Source: JANMDS01 sp031430575 (GTDB lineage Bacteria; Pseudomonadota; Gammaproteobacteria; Burkholderiales; Casimicrobiaceae). From it: DNA of 64,000 bases. The position numbers and the translations under genes were made by a program. The notes under the pieces are model-generated. The model had not been told where the DNA came from. It did not search any database and saw only the letters and a list, made by a program, of their open reading frames with translations. Numbering within the stretch: position 1 is the stretch's first letter; each line of letters begins with the position of its first letter. Shown here in pieces: positions 59,656-64,000 of the stretch. The DNA is taken from the NCBI GenBank assembly GCA_031430575.1, contig JANPBT010000069.1, positions 16,093 to 80,092 of the forward strand. The letters are read 5' to 3'.

Positions 59656-60035
59656 CGCAGCGCTTGATCAAAAGCTGCAGAATTATTGATGACGGTGTAG
59701 GCCGCGATGCGTTCGTTTTCAATCTTAAATACGTTCGCGGCGAGGGCGTGAAGCTCTTTGCCGCTGGCCTTCATGCGCCAATGGCCGCGAAGCAAAATCA
59801 TCGTCGTCTCATCATTGGTAAATGCCTGCAACCGCTCCACTTCCAGCACTTGTACGTGCCCGTTCAGCGCTGCAAAAAAATCAAATACGCCCTGAGCACC
59901 TTCCCACCGCCCGGCCCAAGGCAACGACTCCACGCCTTGCCAATTCAATACGAATTCCGGCGCGATGCAAAGCGTGAGCGCATTCGCATCACCGACTTTA
60001 ATTGCCGCATAAAATGAATCAATTAGATTACTCAT
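59652..60035 (-). CDS. NTF2/SnoaL-like protein
   Basis: A 127-residue protein with a cone-shaped NTF2/SnoaL fold pattern: SNLIDSFYAAIKVGDANAL, EGAQGVFDFFAALNGH, and HALAANVFKIENERIAAYTV. Function cannot be predicted; such proteins include isomerases and binding proteins. It overlaps the sua5 start by 4 bases and the acyltransferase end by 8 bases, so it belongs to the same operon. ATG 60035 is the only start that avoids long overlap with the acyltransferase gene. Confidence 0.85.
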   Translation of the reverse strand: MSNLIDSFYAAIKVGDANALTLCIAPEFVLNWQGVESLPWAGRWEGAQGVFDFFAALNGHVQVLEVERLQAFTNDETTMILLRGHWRMKASGKELHALAANVFKIENERIAAYTVINNSAAFDQALR

Positions 60036-60894
60036 ATACGCTTTTCTCTCCTTCGGGTCGCGTTTTAAATCGGCGATGCGTCCATAAATATTGCGCAGGC
60101 GCTTCAAGCACGCGGGCTTCAATAAATTGATTGAGTCGCAGGGCATCTGCCGTATCGTCGCCGCTGGGGAAATTGTCCCATGCGGGGTAAAACGTCGCGT
60201 CGTAGCCGCCGTTTGAATTTTGCAGCGAAATGAGCGGCACGACCACCGCTTTGGTGATCGCGCACAGCCGAGACAAGCCGGTAATTGTCGCCGCGGGCAC
60301 GCCAAAAAATGGAACGAAGACCGAATCTTTAGCGCCGAAATCCATATCTGGCAAGTAGAAAAATGGCGTACCCTTTTTCGTCTCCCGAATGATCGCGCGC
60401 AAGCCTTCTTGCCGCGAAAATAAAATCGCATTGCCAAAGCGCTCACGCCCCGCGCGGATCATCGCATCGATCTGCGGGTTGCTTTGGGTGCTGTAGACCG
60501 ACGCGGCAAGGTGGTCGCACGTCAGGCGAATGCCCGCATGATCGAGCCCAACGAAATGCGGGCAGAGCAAAATGATCGGGCGCTTACCCTGATGCTTCCG
60601 CCAGTGATGTTCATCAATAAAGCGTACGTAATCGCGGATGGCTTCTTTGCTGCCTTGCCATAAAAAAGCGTGCTCGACCATCGCTTGCCCATAGGCGCAA
60701 AAATGCGCTTTGGCGCGCGCTCTAATCTGCGCCGCAGGTAATTGCGGGAAACATAAGCGCAGATTGGTGAGCGCAATATTGCGCCTGCGTTTAGCGAGAT
60801 AAAACGCAAGCGCACCGATGCTGCGCCCGAAGCGCGCGAGCGTGTGCGGCGCGCAGCGCCGACCTATCCAGTTAACGGTCGCGATCCAGTTCAT
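60028..60894 (-). CDS. Lipid A acyltransferase, LpxL/LpxM-type
   Basis: A 288-residue membrane-associated acyltransferase: NLRLCFPQLPAAQIR, LCPHFVGLDHAG (the HX4D-type catalytic His/Asp), SNPQIDAMIRAGRERFG and an ending YLWTHRRFKTRP typical of LpxL-family enzymes. It adds a secondary acyl chain to lipid A. An element copy (60727-60740) supplies LPAAQI where relatives have FPELSEAE-type sequence. It overlaps the other LpxL-type gene by 4 bases. Confidence 0.92.
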   Translation of the reverse strand: MNWIATVNWIGRRCAPHTLARFGRSIGALAFYLAKRRRNIALTNLRLCFPQLPAAQIRARAKAHFCAYGQAMVEHAFLWQGSKEAIRDYVRFIDEHHWRKHQGKRPIILLCPHFVGLDHAGIRLTCDHLAASVYSTQSNPQIDAMIRAGRERFGNAILFSRQEGLRAIIRETKKGTPFFYLPDMDFGAKDSVFVPFFGVPAATITGLSRLCAITKAVVVPLISLQNSNGGYDATFYPAWDNFPSGDDTADALRLNQFIEARVLEAPAQYLWTHRRFKTRPEGEKSVYE

Positions 60895-61769
60895 TGGTGA
60901 AGCTCCGGCGCAGGCGGCGCGCCGCCTGGCTGTTTGTAACGGTTATAGCTCCACAAATATTGCAGCGGATTGCGGGCGATGGCAGCTTCAACATGTTGGT
61001 TGAGCGCATGTGTGGGTAGATTATCGCTGCCAATCTGCGCCGCAGGTAAGGGCGCGATTGCGTAGGCGTGGACGATGAAACCCGCCCGTTTCGGCATGCG
61101 CGCAGCAGAGACCATCACCAACCGAGCATTGGTCTTTTCTGCAAGCGCGGCGATGAGCGTCATCGTGTAAGCAGACTTACCAAAGAAAGGCACCCACGCG
61201 CCCTCGCCTGCGGTGGGGGTTTGATCGGGCAAGATGCCGATGGCTTCGCCGCGTTTTAAAGCTTTGAGCATCGCGCGCACGCCCGCGAGATCGGCCGGTA
61301 CGCACACGACATTACCCTTCTCGCGTCCCGCACGCATGACTGCATCGAGCGATGCAACGCGCGGCTTGCGATACATCACGGTAAACGCGCGCTCATGGCC
61401 AATGCAATGCCCAGCGATTTCAAAGCAGCCCAAATGTGGCGTTAAGAAAATCGTCGCCCCCGGGGCTTGGATCGTGGCTAAGCTTTCGGCATCAAGGCTT
61501 ACCTGCGGCGCAATTTTTGACCACGGATTGCGCCATACCCAAGGTATTTCGAGCATCTGCTTGCCTGTTTCAGCGGCAATTTTTGCCTGAATCTGCGCCG
61601 CAGGTATGTCCGCTAATTCAGGGAAATAGGCTGATGCTAGGGCGAAATTTGCCTCTTGGCGCGCGCGTGTTTTCCCATGAAATTGATAAGCAAGCCGCCC
61701 CAGCACAGCGCCGAGCGCGTGCAGCCAAGAAAGAGGGAGAGCGCCGAGAAGGCGCAAAAGGGTAGCCAT
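60891..61769 (-). CDS. Lipid A acyltransferase, LpxL/LpxM-type, second copy
   Basis: A 292-residue homologue of the downstream gene (LLRLLGALPLSWLHALGAVL start, LTPHLGCFEIAGHCIG catalytic stretch, YRKPRVASLDAVMRAGRE, and NPLQYLWSYNRYK ending). Two lipid A late acyltransferases in tandem are common in betaproteobacteria. Three element copies are in frame: 61593-61606 read IPAAQI, 61500-61513 (one mismatch) read IAPQV, and 61035-61048 read LPAAQI. First gene of the four-gene operon; divergent from metK. The ATG before ATLLRLL was chosen. Confidence 0.92.
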   Translation of the reverse strand: MATLLRLLGALPLSWLHALGAVLGRLAYQFHGKTRARQEANFALASAYFPELADIPAAQIQAKIAAETGKQMLEIPWVWRNPWSKIAPQVSLDAESLATIQAPGATIFLTPHLGCFEIAGHCIGHERAFTVMYRKPRVASLDAVMRAGREKGNVVCVPADLAGVRAMLKALKRGEAIGILPDQTPTAGEGAWVPFFGKSAYTMTLIAALAEKTNARLVMVSAARMPKRAGFIVHAYAIAPLPAAQIGSDNLPTHALNQHVEAAIARNPLQYLWSYNRYKQPGGAPPAPELHQ

Positions 61770-61954
61770 AAGGCGCAAGTTTAAGTAAAATGTGAAAGTT
61801 CGTTGAGTTAATGTAGACAACTTGCGGAGCGAACGGGGGTTTTTGATGTTTCCGCTAAAGCGTCTCCGACCGTGCGAATCCTTCGATATAAGCACTGCGG
61901 CGCGAGTTAGCAAATGCGCCCAGCGCAACTTTTTATACGAATGGATCTAAAAGC

Positions 61955-63136
61955 ATGAGTGATTATCTCTTCACCTCGGAGTCCGTCTCCGAAGGCCACC
62001 CCGATAAAGTAGCAGACCAAATTTCCGATGCGATTTTGGATGCGATTTTCAAGCAAGACCCACGCAGCCGCGTTGCCGCCGAAACGCTCACCAACACTGG
62101 CCTAGTGGTGCTCGCGGGCGAAATCACTACCAACGCGCACGTTGATTACATCCAAGTCGCGCGCGACACCATCAAGCGCATCGGCTACGACAATACCGAT
62201 TACGGCATTGACTACAAAGGCTGCGCAGTGATGGTTTGCTACGACAAGCAATCCAACGACATCGCCCAAGGCGTGGACCACGCCAGCGACGATCATCTGA
62301 ACACCGGCGCAGGAGACCAAGGCTTGATGTTTGGCTATGCCTGCGACGAAACGCCCGATCTCATGCCAGCGCCGATCTACTACGCACACCGCTTAGTTGA
62401 GCGGCAAGCGATGCTGCGCAAATCAGGCAAGTTGCCATTTTTGCGCCCTGACGCAAAGTCGCAAGTCACCATGCGTTATGTGGATGGCAAGCCGGTTTCA
62501 ATCGATACCGTCGTGCTCTCAACGCAGCATGCGCCCGATCAATCCGAAACGCAAACCAAAATGAAAGCTTCGTTTAATGAAGCCATCATTGAAGAAATCA
62601 TCAAGCCGGTGTTGCCAAAAGAAATGTTGGTGAACACGCGCTATTTGGTGAACCCAACCGGGCGCTTCGTGATCGGTGGCCCGCAAGGCGATTGCGGCCT
62701 CACTGGGCGCAAAATCATTGTGGACACCTATGGCGGCGCTTGCCCACACGGCGGTGGCGCGTTCTCCGGCAAAGACCCATCGAAAGTGGATCGCTCCGCA
62801 GCCTACGCAGCGCGCTACGTTGCGAAAAATATCGTCGCAGCTGGCTTGGCCAAGCAATGCCAAATTCAGGTGGCCTACGCGATTGGTGTGGCAAAGCCGA
62901 TGAACGTGACGGTGTACACCGAAGGCACGGGCGTGATGAGCGATGAGAAATTGGCCGCGTTGGTAAACGAGCATTTCGACTTGCGTCCGAAAGGCATCAT
63001 CATGATGCTCGATTTACTCCGCCCAATTTATGAGCAAACCGCAGCGTATGGCCATTTTGGTCGCAACGAGCCTGGATTTACGTGGGAGCGTACGGATAAA
63101 GTTGCCGCACTGCGCGCGGCGGCGGGTTTGAAGTAA
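61955..63136 (+). CDS. metK: S-adenosylmethionine synthetase
   Basis: A 393-residue enzyme: FTSESVSEGHPDKVADQISD start, GAGDQGLMFGYA, GGAFSGKDPSKVDRSAAY near residue 260 and TGRFVIGGPQGDCGLTGRK. It makes S-adenosylmethionine from methionine and ATP. No element copies lie inside. It is divergent from the lipid A operon; the ~185-base gap holds no gene. Confidence 0.98.
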   Translation: MSDYLFTSESVSEGHPDKVADQISDAILDAIFKQDPRSRVAAETLTNTGLVVLAGEITTNAHVDYIQVARDTIKRIGYDNTDYGIDYKGCAVMVCYDKQSNDIAQGVDHASDDHLNTGAGDQGLMFGYACDETPDLMPAPIYYAHRLVERQAMLRKSGKLPFLRPDAKSQVTMRYVDGKPVSIDTVVLSTQHAPDQSETQTKMKASFNEAIIEEIIKPVLPKEMLVNTRYLVNPTGRFVIGGPQGDCGLTGRKIIVDTYGGACPHGGGAFSGKDPSKVDRSAAYAARYVAKNIVAAGLAKQCQIQVAYAIGVAKPMNVTVYTEGTGVMSDEKLAALVNEHFDLRPKGIIMMLDLLRPIYEQTAAYGHFGRNEPGFTWERTDKVAALRAAAGLK

Positions 63137-63146
63137 TTTGAGTGAA

Positions 63147-63217
63147 TACCTGCGGCGCAGATTGACGCATTTTTAAGTATTTTCTGCCCAAAAAGCGCCA
63201 TTTCTGCGCCGCAGGTA
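63147..63217. repeat. Inverted pair of the 14-bp element
   Basis: Exact TACCTGCGGCGCAG at 63147-63160 and CTGCGCCGCAGGTA at 63204-63217, between the convergent metK and collagen-like genes. Confidence 0.92.
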
Positions 63218-63222
63218 TAAAG

Positions 63223-63256
63223 GAAAAAGCCACCGAATCTCGGCGGCTTTTTTTTT
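63223..63256. terminator. Terminator after metK
   Basis: AAAAAGCC-CCG and CGG-GGCTTTTTTTTT arms with one mismatch, in the convergent gap. Confidence 0.8.
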
Positions 63257-63303
63257 ACGCATCCTTTGCCTGCTGCGCATCGGTGTGCGCGATGACGGTG
63301 AGG

Positions 63304-63999
63304 CTACGGCGTGACGCAAATCGCGTAAGCCGCGACGCTCCACGCCGTGGCAACGCCATCGGTTTCAACTGCGGTGGCCGACCATTGCGTTGACGACGCA
63401 GGAAAGCTCGACTGAATCGCAAGATTGGCATTGCCGCCGGAATTAATATTTGCTCCCCCGCCCACGAGCGTTTTGCCTGCAGGGCACGTCGCAGTGACCG
63501 ATTTCGGCGAGTTTGCATCCGATACGCTTGATGCATTCACAATCTGATAACCAAAAACGAGCGCGCCTTGAGCCCCCTGCGCTCCGGTAAGACCCGTTGC
63601 GCCGGTTGCGCCGGTTGGTCCAATAGCACCGATTGCTCCTGCCGCACCAGAGTTGCCTTGAAATCCCTGCGCGCCTGCTACGCCAGTTGCACCGGTTGTG
63701 CCCGCATTACCTTGAAATCCCTGCGCTCCGACAGCACCGGTCGGACCGGTTGCGCCGATTGAACCTGTCGGTCCAATAGCACCGGTTGCTCCTGCCGCGC
63801 CCGCGTTTCCTTGAAATCCCTGCGCTCCGACAGCACCGGTTGCGCCGGTTGAACCTGTTGGTCCAATAGCACCTGTAGCACCTGTTGCACCTACCGCACC
63901 AGAGTTGCCTTGAAATCCCTGCGCGCCTGCAACGCCAGTTGCACCGGTTGTGCCCGCATTGCCTTGAAATCCCTGCGCTCCGGCTGCACCGGTCGCGCC
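63304..63999 (-). CDS. Collagen-like repeat protein, C-terminal part
   Basis: Its 5' end lies outside the window; about 231 residues are visible. The first ~150 residues are Gly-X-Y triplets with a recurring GAQGFQGN unit (five copies) and GPTG or GATG variants. The C-terminal ~80 residues form a non-repetitive domain (SVTATCPAGKTLVGGGANI and WSVAAYAICVTP) like trimerising heads of bacterial collagen-like and tail-fibre proteins. It is probably surface-exposed. Long near-identical DNA repeats make it prone to copy-number change. Confidence 0.82.
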   Translation of the reverse strand, partial: GATGAAGAQGFQGNAGTTGATGVAGAQGFQGNSGAVGATGATGAIGPTGSTGATGAVGAQGFQGNAGAAGATGAIGPTGSIGATGPTGAVGAQGFQGNAGTTGATGVAGAQGFQGNSGAAGAIGAIGPTGATGATGLTGAQGAQGALVFGYQIVNASSVSDANSPKSVTATCPAGKTLVGGGANINSGGNANLAIQSSFPASSTQWSATAVETDGVATAWSVAAYAICVTP

Positions 64000-64000
64000 G

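Overview
The window looks like chromosome from a betaproteobacterium, probably Burkholderiales-like. GC is moderate, roughly mid-50s percent by eye. The reasons are the glyA / nrdR / ribD / ribE order, a PhaR-phasin pair and 3-hydroxybutyrate dehydrogenase for polyhydroxybutyrate, a monomeric NADP isocitrate dehydrogenase, orphan Bug-type (TTT) receptors, TakP-type TRAP receptors and clpS-clpA. No rRNA, tRNA, CRISPR array, insertion sequence or prophage was seen. The species cannot be named from the sequence alone.

Layout. 0-3 kb: end of a TonB-dependent receptor facing a NadR-like kinase and PnuC transporter. 3-7 kb: DUF2062 protein and a CUT1 ABC sugar importer without its ATPase. 7-10 kb: DegS/DegQ-like protease, ribosome hibernation factor, SDR. 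10-15 kb: a secreted protein with a (TC)8 tract, DoxX, DUF1080 lipoprotein, RraA-like protein, Bug receptor, SRPBCC protein. 15.7-18 kb: icd. 18-19.6 kb: accessory genes bracketed by ~128-bp repeats. 19.6-22.7 kb: rimO, phaR, phaP and a candidate small RNA. 22.8-27.5 kb: Bug receptor, two LysR regulators, small membrane and secreted proteins. 27.7-31.7 kb: a second candidate small RNA and a HupE/TPR/DUF4331 operon. 31.9-36.2 kb: two SDRs, DUF1653, ribE, ribD, nrdR. 36.2-39.3 kb: an accessory insert, with a (TC)15 tract and a nuclease-like gene, separating nrdR from glyA. 39.3-50.7 kb: glyA, a membrane protein, TRAP transporter genes with two receptors, clpA, clpS, cold-shock gene. 50.8-58.7 kb: old-yellow-enzyme remnant, M20 peptidase, HDAC-family hydrolase, three toxin-antitoxin pairs, PIN-like protein, glycerate kinase. 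58.7-61.8 kb: overlapping operon lpxL-type x2, NTF2-like, sua5. 62-64 kb: metK and a collagen-like repeat protein running off the end.

The most unusual property is a 14-bp sequence, CTGCGCCGCAGGTA, found about 60 times in 64 kb (near-matches included). Between genes it often forms inverted pairs at 3' ends. Inside genes it is read almost only as (I/L)PAAQ, APQV or CAAGI, at positions where the family consensus, as I recall it, aligns without a gap. Density, placement and frame bias resemble DNA-uptake signal sequences (DUS/USS) more than inserted palindromic elements. A second notable item is a pair of paralogous small-RNA candidates (22.63 and 27.76 kb). Each has an anti-Shine-Dalgarno CCTCCTCC loop, a stem preserved by compensating changes, and an intrinsic terminator. 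This layout resembles the anti-SD small RNAs described in alphaproteobacteria.
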